In this document: positions 9,125 to 17,974 of the stretch, in pieces
How the letters are laid out: every line of letters starts with the position of its first letter
How positions within the stretch are numbered: position 1 is the first letter of the stretch
From: Borborobacter arsenicus
Lineage (GTDB): Bacteria; Pseudomonadota; Alphaproteobacteria; Rhizobiales; Rhizobiaceae
Assembly: GCF_003934165.1 (NCBI RefSeq)
Contig: NZ_RKST01000017.1
Location: 1 to 64,000, forward strand
Reading direction: 5' to 3'
DNA length: 64,000 nt
Made by a program: the position numbers and the translations under genes
The notes under the pieces: model-generated
What the model was told of the DNA's origin: nothing
Databases searched by the model: none
Seen by the model: only the letters and a program-made list of their open reading frames with translations

Positions 9125-9875
9125 CGGCACGGGCCTTTCCGAGATAGACGTCTTGCACCAGCTGATTGTTGCTGATGTCCTCGGGCGAGCCCTCGGCCAG
9201 CATCTGGCCGTTGTTGAGGCACGTTACCTTGTCGACGAGATTGAGCACGAGTTCCATGTCGTGCTCGATCAGGACCATGGTGAGATCATGCGGCAGCGAA
9301 CGGATGATGTCGGCGACCATGTGGCGCTCGGCCGGCGATAATCCCGCCGCCGGCTCATCAAGCAGGAGAAGGCGCGGGTTGGACACCAGAGCCATCGCCA
9401 TTTCGAGCTGACGCTGCTCGCCATATGAAAGCTCATTGACAGCCACCGCGCCACGCTCACCCAGCCGCGACATCTGAAGGGCGGAGCTGACGCGATCGTG
9501 CTCCTCGCTCGTCAGGCGAATGGACCCCAGCATCGAGAATTTGCCGCGGCCGGTGCCACGCAGGGCAAGCTGCATGTTCTCGTCCACGGTCATCGTCGGA
9601 AACAGATTGGTGATCTGGAAGGTCCGGCTCATGCCCATGCGCGCACGTATCTGTGCTGGCTTGCCGGTCACCTCCTTGCCTTCGAAGGTGATGCGACCGG
9701 AGGTCGGTGGCCGGACGCCGGTAATGGCGTTGAACAGAGTGGTCTTTCCCGCGCCATTAGGCCCGATGACCGCGCGACGCTCACCACCTTTGACGGTTAG
9801 CGAGATGTCGTCGACCGCCTTCAGCGCCCCAAAGGCAACGACTATTTTGTTGAGGACAAGCGCTGGTTCTGACAC
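9117..9875 (-). CDS. livG: Branched-chain amino acid-type ABC ATPase LivG
   Basis: A 252-residue LivG-type ATPase. It has Walker A GPNGAGKTTLFN near residue 38, signature LSYGEQRQLEMAMAL near 150, Walker B LLLDEPAAGLSP, and the long central insert (MSRTFQITNLFPTMTV) typical of LivG. The start codon is GTG at 9875 with a weak ribosome site. A perfect hairpin separates it from the binding-protein gene livJ upstream, which would lower ATPase expression relative to the binding protein. Its stop overlaps the livF start. Confidence 0.88.
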   Translation of the reverse strand: MSEPALVLNKIVVAFGALKAVDDISLTVKGGERRAVIGPNGAGKTTLFNAITGVRPPTSGRITFEGKEVTGKPAQIRARMGMSRTFQITNLFPTMTVDENMQLALRGTGRGKFSMLGSIRLTSEEHDRVSSALQMSRLGERGAVAVNELSYGEQRQLEMAMALVSNPRLLLLDEPAAGLSPAERHMVADIIRSLPHDLTMVLIEHDMELVLNLVDKVTCLNNGQMLAEGSPEDISNNQLVQDVYLGKARADA

Positions 9876-9903
9876 GAGGCGGCTCTTTGTTCAGTGAAGA
9901 AGC

Positions 9904-9933
9904 AAGGCGCAGTGGCGACCGCCACTGCGCCTT
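9904..9933 (-). terminator. Hairpin between livJ and livG
   Basis: Perfect 13-base arms (AAGGCGCAGTGGC and complement) around a 4-base loop, 16 bases after the binding-protein stop and before livG. There is no clear T-run after it on the minus strand. It is likely an attenuator or 3'-end protecting stem that favours binding-protein mRNA over that of the ATPases. Confidence 0.6.
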
Positions 9934-9948
9934 CCGGAAGGCGGTACC

Positions 9949-11208
9949 CTATTTCTGGATGCCCTGGTTTTCGCGTGAGAAGGGTGGCTTTGCTAGGTAC
10001 TCCTTCGGGTCATAGGTCCAGAATTGGGACACGGCCGGATAGGTCTCGATCGGCACGTTCCAGTATTTGCCATCCGCGTTCTTCACGACCTTACGGATAT
10101 AGACGTCGTAGATCGGGTTGCCGTAGTCGTCGAAGCGGACCGGCCGGCCGAGCGGCGAATTGGCAAGCTCGCTCTTCAGCACTGCATCGATGAAGACTTC
10201 GCGGTCCGAGATGTCGCCCTTGAGCTGTTCGATGACCTGCCCGACCCACAACGCCCCCGAATAGTGCGAGAAGCCGTAAAGGGAAGGCATCTTGCCGTAT
10301 TTGGCGCTGTAGGCTTTGACGAATGCCTGCGTCTCGGGGTTATCCGAGCCTTCGGCGAAATGCGCCGACGAGACGATACCGTCGCATTCTTCCCCAAGCG
10401 TGCGGATCACCGACTGGTCGGTGAAATTTTGTGCGCCGAGCAGCGGAATCTGACCCTTGAGGCCGAAATCGGAATATTGCTTCATGAAGCGTGCTGCGTC
10501 AGCGCCAAGCTCCATGGCGAAGACAGCGTCGACATTCATACTGGCAAGCTGGCCGATATAGGGGCTGAAATCGGCCGTATTCAGTGGGTTCCAGAGCTGG
10601 CCTGCGATCTCGCCGCCACCTTCAGTGAATACCTGGGCAAAGCCGGCGCACTGCTCATGGCCGAAAGTGTAGTCCTGGGCAATCGTGGCAATGCGCTTGT
10701 AGCCCTGCTTCAGCGCCCAATCGGCGAGCGGGCGCGGCATCTGGCTTGCAGTATAGCCGGCAACGCGGATGACGTTTCTCACGCTTTCGCGCTGGGTGAG
10801 GTCATCTGCCGCGATCACCGGGATGAAATAGGGTACGCCGTTGCCCTTCACATAGTTGGCGACTGCGAGCCCGGTATTGGCCAGAAGATTGCCGAACAGA
10901 AAGTCGACATTGGCCTGCTCGACGAGGCGGCGGGCCTTCTGCAGGGCAGTGTCCGGGTTGCCGGCATCGTCCTCCACGATGACCTCGACCGGGCGACCGG
11001 CAATGGCATTGCCTTTTTCCTCCCAGAGCATATTGAAGCCTTCGACGATCTCCTTGCCGCCGGCAGCCACGACACCACTCAGCGGAGCCATGAGCCCGAT
11101 ACGGATCGGCTTTGCCTGCGCAAATCCGATGCGCGGCGCTGCCAGCATGCCAGTGGCCGTGGCGGTAAGCGCCAAGCCTGTATTATGTAGGAATTTTCTG
11201 CGGTCCAT
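9949..11208 (-). CDS. HAAT-family ABC substrate-binding protein
   Basis: A 419-residue periplasmic binding protein (Peripla_BP_6, LivJ/AmiC/UrtA fold). The N-terminus MDRRKFLHNTG followed by a hydrophobic stretch ending ...GFAQA is a twin-arginine export signal. The mature part opens KPIRIGLMAPLSGVVAAGGK. A ribosome site GGAGGAAGTC precedes the ATG. It belongs to the livHMJGF set; unlike classical liv operons the binding protein comes after the permeases. The neighbouring FAH-type hydrolase, deacetylase and aldehyde dehydrogenase suggest an amide, ureide or aromatic ligand rather than leucine. Confidence 0.87.
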   Translation of the reverse strand: MDRRKFLHNTGLALTATATGMLAAPRIGFAQAKPIRIGLMAPLSGVVAAGGKEIVEGFNMLWEEKGNAIAGRPVEVIVEDDAGNPDTALQKARRLVEQANVDFLFGNLLANTGLAVANYVKGNGVPYFIPVIAADDLTQRESVRNVIRVAGYTASQMPRPLADWALKQGYKRIATIAQDYTFGHEQCAGFAQVFTEGGGEIAGQLWNPLNTADFSPYIGQLASMNVDAVFAMELGADAARFMKQYSDFGLKGQIPLLGAQNFTDQSVIRTLGEECDGIVSSAHFAEGSDNPETQAFVKAYSAKYGKMPSLYGFSHYSGALWVGQVIEQLKGDISDREVFIDAVLKSELANSPLGRPVRFDDYGNPIYDVYIRKVVKNADGKYWNVPIETYPAVSQFWTYDPKEYLAKPPFSRENQGIQK

Positions 11209-11264
11209 GACTTCCTCCTTGTCGTTGTTCCGCGGTTGACGCGATTTGCGTTCTCAGTGCCCGA

Positions 11265-12209
11265 CTATTGTTTCCACCCCATCAGCTTGCGCAGGGCGCC
11301 GAGCACGCCCTGCGGGGCAAAGATCATGGTGCAGATGAACATCAGGCCCAGAACCATCGGCCAGCGCGCTGTGTACTGGCTGACGAAATTCTCCAGAAGA
11401 ATGATGGCGGCCGCTCCGATGAAGGAGCCGAACAGCGTGCCGACGCCACCGATGATAGCCATGAGAAGACCCTCGACCGACTGGGCCAATTGAACGGTCG
11501 ACGGGCTGACGAAATCGTTGAACAGGGCATAAAGCGCGCCCGCCACTCCGGCAAACAGCCCGGTGATGGTGAAGGCGAGAAACATATGCGTGGCCGTGCC
11601 GTAGCCGAGGCTGCGCATACGGCTCTCGCTATCGCGGATGCCGCGCAGCGTCAGGCCGAAGGGCGAATGCACGAAACGCCAGATGACCAGGGTGAAAAAC
11701 AGCACCGTCGCCAGTGTCATGTAGTAGAACGCGATCGGATCGGCGATGACGTCAGGGCGGCCCGCGCCGCGGATACCGTTCTCGCCGCCGGTCACGCTGG
11801 TCCAGCGCAGACACACACCCCACACGATCATTCCGAGCGCAAGGGTGAGCAGCAGGAAGTAGACGCCGCTGACACGCACCGCTAGTAGCGCGAAAACGGC
11901 AGCCGTGAGTGTCGCCGCAGCTATGCCAAGGATACATCCGACCCAGGGCGAACCGCCCATCAACGTGGTCCAGTAGATCACGACATAGGTTGAGATGCCG
12001 AAAATCGCCCCATGGCCAAGCGAAGTCCTCCCGGCATAACCGGCCAGTACGTCGATCGACATCGCCAGGAGTGCGAAAATCAGGATCTCGTTGGCGACAC
12101 TCGTCTGGTAGCTTGAGACCAGGAGCGGCAGCAGCCCGAAAATCACGGCCAGCAGGGCAAGGAAGGAGAGAGGCGAACGCAGGGCCAGGGCAGTTGCCGA
12201 ACGCATCAT
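11265..12209 (-). CDS. livM: Branched-chain amino acid-type ABC permease LivM
   Basis: A 314-residue inner-membrane permease of the HAAT family with 8 to 10 hydrophobic segments. LivM marks include DVLAGYAGRTSLGHGAIFGI near residue 50 and IIGGVGTLFGSFIGAAAII near 250. Its ATG overlaps the livH stop by 4 bp. It forms the channel with LivH. The binding-protein gene follows after 56 bp. Confidence 0.88.
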   Translation of the reverse strand: MMRSATALALRSPLSFLALLAVIFGLLPLLVSSYQTSVANEILIFALLAMSIDVLAGYAGRTSLGHGAIFGISTYVVIYWTTLMGGSPWVGCILGIAAATLTAAVFALLAVRVSGVYFLLLTLALGMIVWGVCLRWTSVTGGENGIRGAGRPDVIADPIAFYYMTLATVLFFTLVIWRFVHSPFGLTLRGIRDSESRMRSLGYGTATHMFLAFTITGLFAGVAGALYALFNDFVSPSTVQLAQSVEGLLMAIIGGVGTLFGSFIGAAAIILLENFVSQYTARWPMVLGLMFICTMIFAPQGVLGALRKLMGWKQ

Positions 12210-13066
12210 GTAGCTCTCCCAAACAGACCGAGCGGGCGAAAGGCAAGGATCGCCGCCATCGGGCCGAAAATCACGAAATAGGCGAGTTCGGGAAACATCA
12301 CCTGCCCGATCGTGTTGAGAAGACCGACAAGCAATGCGCCGACGGCCGCGCCGACCAGGCTGCCGCTGCCGCCGATGATGACGATCGCCAGCGAGAAGAC
12401 GAGGATTTCCGAATCCGCCGTTGGATAGAGCGTCAGGAAGGCGCCGCCGACCGTGCCGCCGAGGCCTGCCAAAGACGCACCCAGCATGGAGGTCGCAAGA
12501 AAGACGCGACGGATATTGATGCCCATCGCCTCGACCATCTCGGCATCATCGACACCGGCGCGGATAAGCGCACCGAGACGTGTGCGGTTCAGCAGAAGCC
12601 AAAGTCCGATAAAGGTGAAAATGCCCAGAACCAGCACGAACAGGCGATATTTTGGATAGAATGTGCCGCCAATATGCACGGCCCCGCGCAATATCGCCGG
12701 AACTTCGACCGAAAATGTATCGCCGCCCCAGATAACCAATGCCAGATCGTTGAGGACGAAGGCGACGCCGAGCGTCAGCAGGACTTCCCGCAGGACAAAG
12801 CCACGGACGAAGCGCAACAGGCCTTGATCGATAAACAGCCCAAGGCATGCGACCGCCAGCATGGAAGCCAGAATGCCGAGCGCGAAGCTGCCCGACATAC
12901 CCGACACGGTATAGCCGACATAGCCGCCGAACAGATAGAGCGCGCCATGCGCCAGATTGACGATACGCAGCAGCCCGAAGATCAGGGTGAAGCCGGACGC
13001 GACGATGAACAATAGCGCCGCAAACGTCAGGCCGTTGAGTATCTGGACCAGATTGAGGCTGGCCAT
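12206..13066 (-). CDS. livH: Branched-chain amino acid-type ABC permease LivH
   Basis: A 286-residue inner-membrane permease with the LivH signature region FGLLRIVNLAHGALYLFGGY near residue 30 and the late VIIGGSGSLVGAAVGALLVG. It is the partner of LivM. It starts 3 bp after the deacetylase gene that ends at 13070, so catabolic and transport genes share one mRNA. Confidence 0.88.
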   Translation of the reverse strand: MASLNLVQILNGLTFAALLFIVASGFTLIFGLLRIVNLAHGALYLFGGYVGYTVSGMSGSFALGILASMLAVACLGLFIDQGLLRFVRGFVLREVLLTLGVAFVLNDLALVIWGGDTFSVEVPAILRGAVHIGGTFYPKYRLFVLVLGIFTFIGLWLLLNRTRLGALIRAGVDDAEMVEAMGINIRRVFLATSMLGASLAGLGGTVGGAFLTLYPTADSEILVFSLAIVIIGGSGSLVGAAVGALLVGLLNTIGQVMFPELAYFVIFGPMAAILAFRPLGLFGRAT

Positions 13067-13069
13067 GGA

Positions 13070-13960
13070 TCAGGCCGCGCCCGTCAGTGCATCGGGACGC
13101 TCGCCCAGATACCAATCGTGAATCTCCTCGCCGGTCCAGAAGGCGACGTCGGGAAGGCGGCTGATCTTTTCGAGGATTTGCCGGAAGTATTTGGCCCGGT
13201 GGGGAGCCCCCATGATGTAGGGATGGACCACAAGCGCCATGACGCGCGCGGAATCGGCGCTGTCGTGATAGATCTGCTCGAACTGATCCATCGCCCGGTC
13301 GTGATACTCGCTGGCCTTGTGATGCTGGATCAGCATCATGGCGACGTCGTTGCATTCCTGCGTGTAGGGAATGTTGAGGATTGGCCTTGTTCGGGTCTTG
13401 AGTGCCACCGGTTGATCGTCGAGCACCCAGTCGCACACATAGTCGAAGCCTTCTTCGACCAGCAGATCGGGCGTTTCCCAGGTTTCGGTCAGTCCGGGTC
13501 CGAGCCAGCCGCGCGGTCCCTTGCCGGTGAAGGCCTTGATCGCGTCCACGGTCTTGCGGATGTCTTCGCGCTCGTCGGGCACTTTTTGCATGTTCTTCTG
13601 GCCGAAACCGTGGCCCATGAACTCCCATCCGCGCTGCAATGCGGCGCGGGCAATGGGCTCGTAGGACGCAATTGCCTTGCCGTTGATGGCCAGAACCGCG
13701 CGAATGCCGTGATTGTCCAGCGCCTCGAGCAGACGCCAGAAACCAACGCGGTTGCCATATTCGTGCCAGGCCCAGTTGGGGATATCAGGGAGCGGCGATC
13801 CGCCGGCCGGCGGCGTCAGAACGGTGCGCGGCATGGTCTCACGCGGATCCCATTCCTCGATATTAACGATGACCCAAACGACCATCCGTTTCTTGTCCGG
13901 CAGCCTCAGCGGATCGCGTTCGGTGATGGCAGAAAATGAAATGCGTTCGGTGGGCAACAT
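13070..13960 (-). CDS. PuuE-like polysaccharide deacetylase family protein (paralogue 2)
   Basis: A 296-residue protein, the same length as the gene at 231-1121 and sharing its motifs: MPRTVLTPPAG, PDIPNWAWHEYG, FMGHGF, PRGWLGPGLTET, YVCDWVLDDQPVAL and a late VVHPYIMGAPHR. It belongs to the NodB-fold superfamily near PuuE allantoinase and carries no signal peptide, so a cytoplasmic amidase or ureidase role is likelier than cell-wall deacetylation. It is second in an operon between an FAH-family hydrolase and livH, with 3-bp gaps on both sides. The two paralogues sit in two operons with unrelated ABC importers, which suggests related substrates. Confidence 0.82.
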   Translation of the reverse strand: MLPTERISFSAITERDPLRLPDKKRMVVWVIVNIEEWDPRETMPRTVLTPPAGGSPLPDIPNWAWHEYGNRVGFWRLLEALDNHGIRAVLAINGKAIASYEPIARAALQRGWEFMGHGFGQKNMQKVPDEREDIRKTVDAIKAFTGKGPRGWLGPGLTETWETPDLLVEEGFDYVCDWVLDDQPVALKTRTRPILNIPYTQECNDVAMMLIQHHKASEYHDRAMDQFEQIYHDSADSARVMALVVHPYIMGAPHRAKYFRQILEKISRLPDVAFWTGEEIHDWYLGERPDALTGAA

Positions 13961-13963
13961 GGC

Positions 13964-14659
13964 TCAGGACACCTTCGGTCCGATGGAGAATGAAAAGGGG
14001 GCAAGCCCTTCGATGGATGCAGTCAGCTTGTCGCCCGGCACCAGAGGGCCAACGCCTGCCGGCGTGCCCGTCATGATGAGATCGCCTGGCTCGAGCCTGT
14101 ATGACGCGGACAGGTTGGAGATGATCTCGGGCGGATTCCAGATCATCTGCGCCAGATCCCCCCGCTGCCGTTCGGCTCCATTGAGCGAGAGCGAAATTGC
14201 CCCGGCCAGACGATGCCCGATTGCAGCGACGGGATGAATTGGCCCGCATGGCGCCGACTGATCGAAGGACTTGCCGATTTCCCAGGGCAGGCCCTTGGCG
14301 AAGGATTCGCGCTGACGGTCACGCCGGGTAAGATCGACCCCTACCCCGTAGCCGAACACGACATCCAGCGCGCGCTCGACCGGAACGCCCGTAGCTGAAC
14401 TCCCTATCGCCACCACCAGTTCGACTTCAAACTGGAGGTCGTCGGTCTGTGGCGGATAGGAGATATCCGTTCCTTCCGATGTCACGGAATCGGTGGGCTT
14501 TTGGAAAAAGAACGGGGGGTCGCGTTCATCGCCCTCCTTCATTTCCCTTATGTGCTCAAGATAGTTGCGGCCGACGCAATAGACCCGGCGCACCGGGAAA
14601 CGATCCTGGCTGCCGACAATCGGCAGCGTCACGACATTCGGATTGAACAGCAGTGCCAT
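13964..14659 (-). CDS. Fumarylacetoacetate hydrolase family protein
   Basis: A 231-residue FAH-family enzyme, probably hydrolysing or decarboxylating an acylpyruvate-like beta-diketo acid with a divalent metal. The opening block RVYCVGRNYLEH, the metal-binding FEVELVVAIG with its Glu pair, the Asp of GVGVDLTRRD, and the closing IMTGTPAGVGPL all match. I place the start at the ATG at 14659 (MALLFNPN); the open frame reaches 14794, but the extra 45 codons do not look homologous. It is the first gene of the eight-gene operon and faces the FCD regulator at 14968. The ribosome site is weak. Confidence 0.84.
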   Translation of the reverse strand: MALLFNPNVVTLPIVGSQDRFPVRRVYCVGRNYLEHIREMKEGDERDPPFFFQKPTDSVTSEGTDISYPPQTDDLQFEVELVVAIGSSATGVPVERALDVVFGYGVGVDLTRRDRQRESFAKGLPWEIGKSFDQSAPCGPIHPVAAIGHRLAGAISLSLNGAERQRGDLAQMIWNPPEIISNLSASYRLEPGDLIMTGTPAGVGPLVPGDKLTASIEGLAPFSFSIGPKVS

Positions 14660-14967
14660 CAGCGGGCCATTTCCACGCAAAAACACATCGACATATTCGG
14701 CAAAGCCTCCCCTGAAACACTGCCGAGTCCCTTGGCTGCAAGGTGGCGGTAATTTCTTGAAGTTGAAAATTATATGCATCTTACCCTCTGTCAAGCAATA
14801 ATGTATACATTATGCATGAATCCTCATGTCGGGCGCCGACTTCCAAAAATGCAGCCTTCGCGCCGAAACATGGGAAAGATACGCCTTCCACCCTTGTGGA
14901 ATCCGGGCGGATATGGAAGCCAACGAAATGCGGGCTCGAGGAACGTGTGCAATTGAAAGATGCGAGC
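14660..14967. other. Divergent intergenic region, FAH gene / FCD regulator
   Basis: A 308-bp gap with no gene that I can support. It holds an AT-rich stretch at 14760-14820 with a perfect palindrome (listed separately) and two ATGCAT repeats. The right part, 14820-14967, could be a longer N-terminus of the regulator, but those codons look unlike the family. Confidence 0.6.
14798..14813. promoter_or_regulatory. Perfect 16-bp palindrome, candidate FCD-regulator operator
   Basis: ATAATGTATACATTAT is its own reverse complement. It lies in the AT-rich gap between the FAH-led operon and the FCD regulator gene, the usual place for a site bound by FCD-type GntR dimers. Its ATGTATACAT core resembles known sites of that subfamily (from memory). 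Binding itself is inference. Confidence 0.6.
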
Positions 14968-15675
14968 ATGAAGACGAATGCTGCCATGAATGACAGTGAA
15001 GCCACGACCCGTAGCGCATCCACGACCGAGGCGCTGCGCGGTGCAATTCTGGCGGGCGAGTTCCGTCCGGGAGAGCGCATGTACGAGTTCGGCCTGTCGC
15101 AACGACTAAAGGTTTCCCGGACGCCGATCCGCGAGGCGCTCAAGTCGCTGGCTGGCGAGGGGCTGCTGGATCATATCCCCAACCGCGGCTACTACGTGCG
15201 CGAATATTCCATAGACGACATCGTCCAGGCTTATGAGATTCGTGCAGCCCTTGAGGGGCTGGCGGCCAGGCGCGCCGCCCAGCTCGGCCTTGCCGCACAG
15301 GAGCGGGCCATTATCGAGAAGGCCCTGCACGACGGCGAAATGTTCCTGAAGCGGGACGCGTTCTCCCCCGCCGACCGTACCTTGTACGGGGAGATCAATG
15401 CCGCCTTCCATAATGCCATCCATGTGGCGAGCCAATCACGCATGCTACGCGACCAATTACGCCTGTCCCAGCAAGTCGCCCCGTCATCGCACCGGAACGT
15501 CATCGCTTTCGAACGCCTCGACGTGCGCCGCCGCCACGACGACCACCATCGCATTTATGAGGCCATACTCTGCCGCGATGCAGGGCGGGCGGAGCTGCTG
15601 ATGCGCGACCACGTCGAAGGCGTGAAGATAGCCCTTATCCGCGCGATCTCGCGTGACATGCTGCCGACACCATGA
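14968..15675 (+). CDS. GntR family transcriptional regulator, FCD domain
   Basis: A 235-residue regulator. It has an N-terminal winged helix (LSQRLKVSRTPIREALKSLA) and a helical FCD domain whose metal-type ligands appear in EINAAFHNAIHVAS and RRHDDHHRIYEAI. I place the start at the ATG at 14968 (MKTNAAMN), as the open frame further upstream has no regulator-like residues. It is divergent from the FAH-deacetylase-liv-aldh operon and probably represses it through the palindrome at 14798. Confidence 0.87.
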   Translation: MKTNAAMNDSEATTRSASTTEALRGAILAGEFRPGERMYEFGLSQRLKVSRTPIREALKSLAGEGLLDHIPNRGYYVREYSIDDIVQAYEIRAALEGLAARRAAQLGLAAQERAIIEKALHDGEMFLKRDAFSPADRTLYGEINAAFHNAIHVASQSRMLRDQLRLSQQVAPSSHRNVIAFERLDVRRRHDDHHRIYEAILCRDAGRAELLMRDHVEGVKIALIRAISRDMLPTP

Positions 15676-15729
15676 TCCCTTGAAAGTGGCTGCTGTGGGG
15701 TAAGTCCGGCTTGCAGCGGGAGCAGACGA

Positions 15730-16629
15730 TCACCAGTCGGAACGGTGGGACAGGTGATCGGAGAGGAAGTCGAGGAAACTGCGCACCAACACCGACGTAT
15801 TGCGGTTAACATAGATGGCGTGGATTTCGAGCCCGACCGGCTGAGGCGCTGCGGGCAGGACAATTTTCAGGCGGCCTTGGGCGATGTCGTCGCGGACCAT
15901 ATAGGTCGGATGCATGGAAATGCCCGCGCCGAGCAGGGCGGCTTGATGTAGCGCCGTGCCATAAGCAGCGCGTAGCGAACCGCTGACCGGCACCGAAACA
16001 GCCGATGCCCCTTCGCCCAATCGCCAGATATTGGTGGGTGATTTAATGGAATGGACGAGGCAATTGTGGCGGCGCAGATCGTCGGGTTCCTGCGGTTCGC
16101 CGTGGGTGCGAAGATAGGAGGGCGCGGCAACCAGGCATTGCGGGACCTGCGCGAGAAAGCGTGAGACATGGCTGGCATCCTTCAGCCCCGGCGCAATGCG
16201 GATGGACATGTTCAACCCTTCCCGCACGAGGTCGAGGCTGCCATCGTCCAACAGCAGTGAAATACCGACTTCCGGATTCAGCCGGGTGAAGACGTGGATG
16301 GCCGGCACCAGATGGGCAGCGCCGAAAGCCGGCGGCGCCCCGATCCTGATCTCGCCGCGGAGACTGCCGATGCTGGCGCGCACTTCGCTTTCCAGGCGCT
16401 CATAATCCCGGACCAGACGCAGCCCCCCTTCCAGGAAAGACTGGCCGGCCACTGTCAGCGAAACATGCCGGGTGGAGCGTGTCAGCAGCGCTACGCCCAG
16501 CATCTGCTCCAGGCTGGTGATGTGCTTGGACACACTGGAGCGCGCCATATGCAAATTGCGCGCCGCCGTCGTGTAGCTGCCGGCCTGTGCGACCTCGACG
16601 AAGACGCGGATCAGGCGCAGTTGGGGCAT
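15730..16629 (-). CDS. LysR family transcriptional regulator
   Basis: A 299-residue LysR-type regulator. The N-terminal helix-turn-helix is in FVEVAQAGSYTTAARNLHMA and SSVSKHITSLEQMLGVALL, and an effector-binding domain starts near residue 90 (LRGEIRIGAPPAF). The weak second repeat and lone-standing helix fit the large group that controls neighbouring transport or catabolic genes. It lies 38 bp after the TRAP large permease on the same strand, so it may be the last gene of the hyu-TRAP operon or have its own promoter. Confidence 0.87.
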   Translation of the reverse strand: MPQLRLIRVFVEVAQAGSYTTAARNLHMARSSVSKHITSLEQMLGVALLTRSTRHVSLTVAGQSFLEGGLRLVRDYERLESEVRASIGSLRGEIRIGAPPAFGAAHLVPAIHVFTRLNPEVGISLLLDDGSLDLVREGLNMSIRIAPGLKDASHVSRFLAQVPQCLVAAPSYLRTHGEPQEPDDLRRHNCLVHSIKSPTNIWRLGEGASAVSVPVSGSLRAAYGTALHQAALLGAGISMHPTYMVRDDIAQGRLKIVLPAAPQPVGLEIHAIYVNRNTSVLVRSFLDFLSDHLSHRSDW

Positions 16630-16667
16630 GGCATGATCTCGCTAGAGCATATGTGCGACCATGGCCC

Positions 16668-17972
16668 CTATTGCATATTGGGCAGGATGAGCGCGATGTT
16701 CGGGAAGGCGAACAGCAGCAGGATCAGCAGGATGTTGATCAGCCAGAATTGCACCGATCCGACATAGATCGTCTTCAGGCTGATCGACGGCACCGATGCC
16801 TTGACCGCGTAGAGGTTAAGTCCGACCGGCGGTGTCACCGCGGCAACCTCCATAAGCGACACCACGACCACGCCGAACCAGATCGGGTTCCAGCCCACCG
16901 TCAGCACGATTGGCATCACCAGCGGGATGGTGAGCGCCAGCAGGCTGGAGACTTCCATGAACATGCCCAGGACGATGTAGATGGCGATCAGCAGCAACAG
17001 AAGCGCGAATGGGCTGAGGTTCATCGCTAGAATGGATTCGGCGATCATATCGCTGAAACCGTTGAGCGCCAGGAAGCCGCTGAACACCATGGATCCGATG
17101 ACCACAATGAACACCGATGCCGACATGTTGACCGCCTCGCAGCAGGCATCAACGAACTGGCGAAACCTGAGACGCCCCTGCAGCGCGGAAATGGCCGTGA
17201 CCAGCAGGACCGCAACAGCGGCAGATTCGACCGGCGTCCATACACCAAACAGGATGCCGGCAATAACGGCTGCAATGACAAGCAGGAACGGAAGGACACC
17301 AGGCAGCAGTTCGACGCGCTCCTTAAAGCTGAAACGCGGGCCTGGAGGTCCGAGGCGGGGGTTGATCCTGCAGCGTATGACGATCAGGAGTATGTAACCC
17401 AGAGCCAGCAGCAGGCCGGGAATGACGCCCGCAATCAGCATCTTGCCGACTGATTGCTGCGCAAATATTGCATAAAGCACCAGCGTGATGCTGGGCGGGA
17501 TCATGATCGACAGCGTTCCGCCGGTTGCGATCGCGCCGGTCGACATGCGCTCGTCATAGCCGAAGCGACGAAGTTCCGGCAATGCTATGCGGCTCATCGC
17601 AGCCGACGTGGCAACGCTTGAGCCCGTGATGGCGGCCATGCCGGCACAGGTGCCAACAGTTGCAACCGCCACGCCGCCCGGTAGGCGGCCGAAGCTGCGA
17701 TAAAACAGATTGAACAAATCCTTGGTGATACCCGAGGCGGAGGCGATGCCTCCCATCAGAATGAAGAGCGGGATCACCATCATCGTATAGGAGCTGGAGA
17801 TGTCCACGGCGTGTAGCAGCAGCAGGTTGAGGCCGGCAGTCCAGCTTCCGAGGAATACATAGGAGCCGACGATGCCCACCAGCGCCAAGGCGGCGCCGAT
17901 GTGAACGCCCGCACCCAGTAGCAGCACCAGCAGCCCGAGTGACACGGCAAGCGAGAGGGTTACCGGGTCCAT
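16668..17972 (-). CDS. dctM: TRAP transporter large permease, DctM type
   Basis: A 434-residue inner-membrane protein with about 12 hydrophobic segments, the DctM subunit of a tripartite ATP-independent periplasmic importer that runs on an ion gradient. Family marks are MVIPLFILMGGIASASG near residue 60, GSSVATSAAMSRIALPELRR near 105 and the late VVSLMEVAAVTPPVGLNLY. I place the start at the ATG at 17972 (MDPVTLSLAV), 2 bp after the dctQ stop; a longer frame to 18119 overlaps dctQ and is not membrane-like. Confidence 0.9.
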   Translation of the reverse strand: MDPVTLSLAVSLGLLVLLLGAGVHIGAALALVGIVGSYVFLGSWTAGLNLLLLHAVDISSSYTMMVIPLFILMGGIASASGITKDLFNLFYRSFGRLPGGVAVATVGTCAGMAAITGSSVATSAAMSRIALPELRRFGYDERMSTGAIATGGTLSIMIPPSITLVLYAIFAQQSVGKMLIAGVIPGLLLALGYILLIVIRCRINPRLGPPGPRFSFKERVELLPGVLPFLLVIAAVIAGILFGVWTPVESAAVAVLLVTAISALQGRLRFRQFVDACCEAVNMSASVFIVVIGSMVFSGFLALNGFSDMIAESILAMNLSPFALLLLLIAIYIVLGMFMEVSSLLALTIPLVMPIVLTVGWNPIWFGVVVVSLMEVAAVTPPVGLNLYAVKASVPSISLKTIYVGSVQFWLINILLILLLFAFPNIALILPNMQ

Positions 17973-17974
17973 CT

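Noticed and set aside
10024-11190. A 388-codon plus-strand open frame opposite the binding-protein gene
   Set aside because: It is an exact antisense shadow of a clear periplasmic binding protein with a twin-arginine signal.
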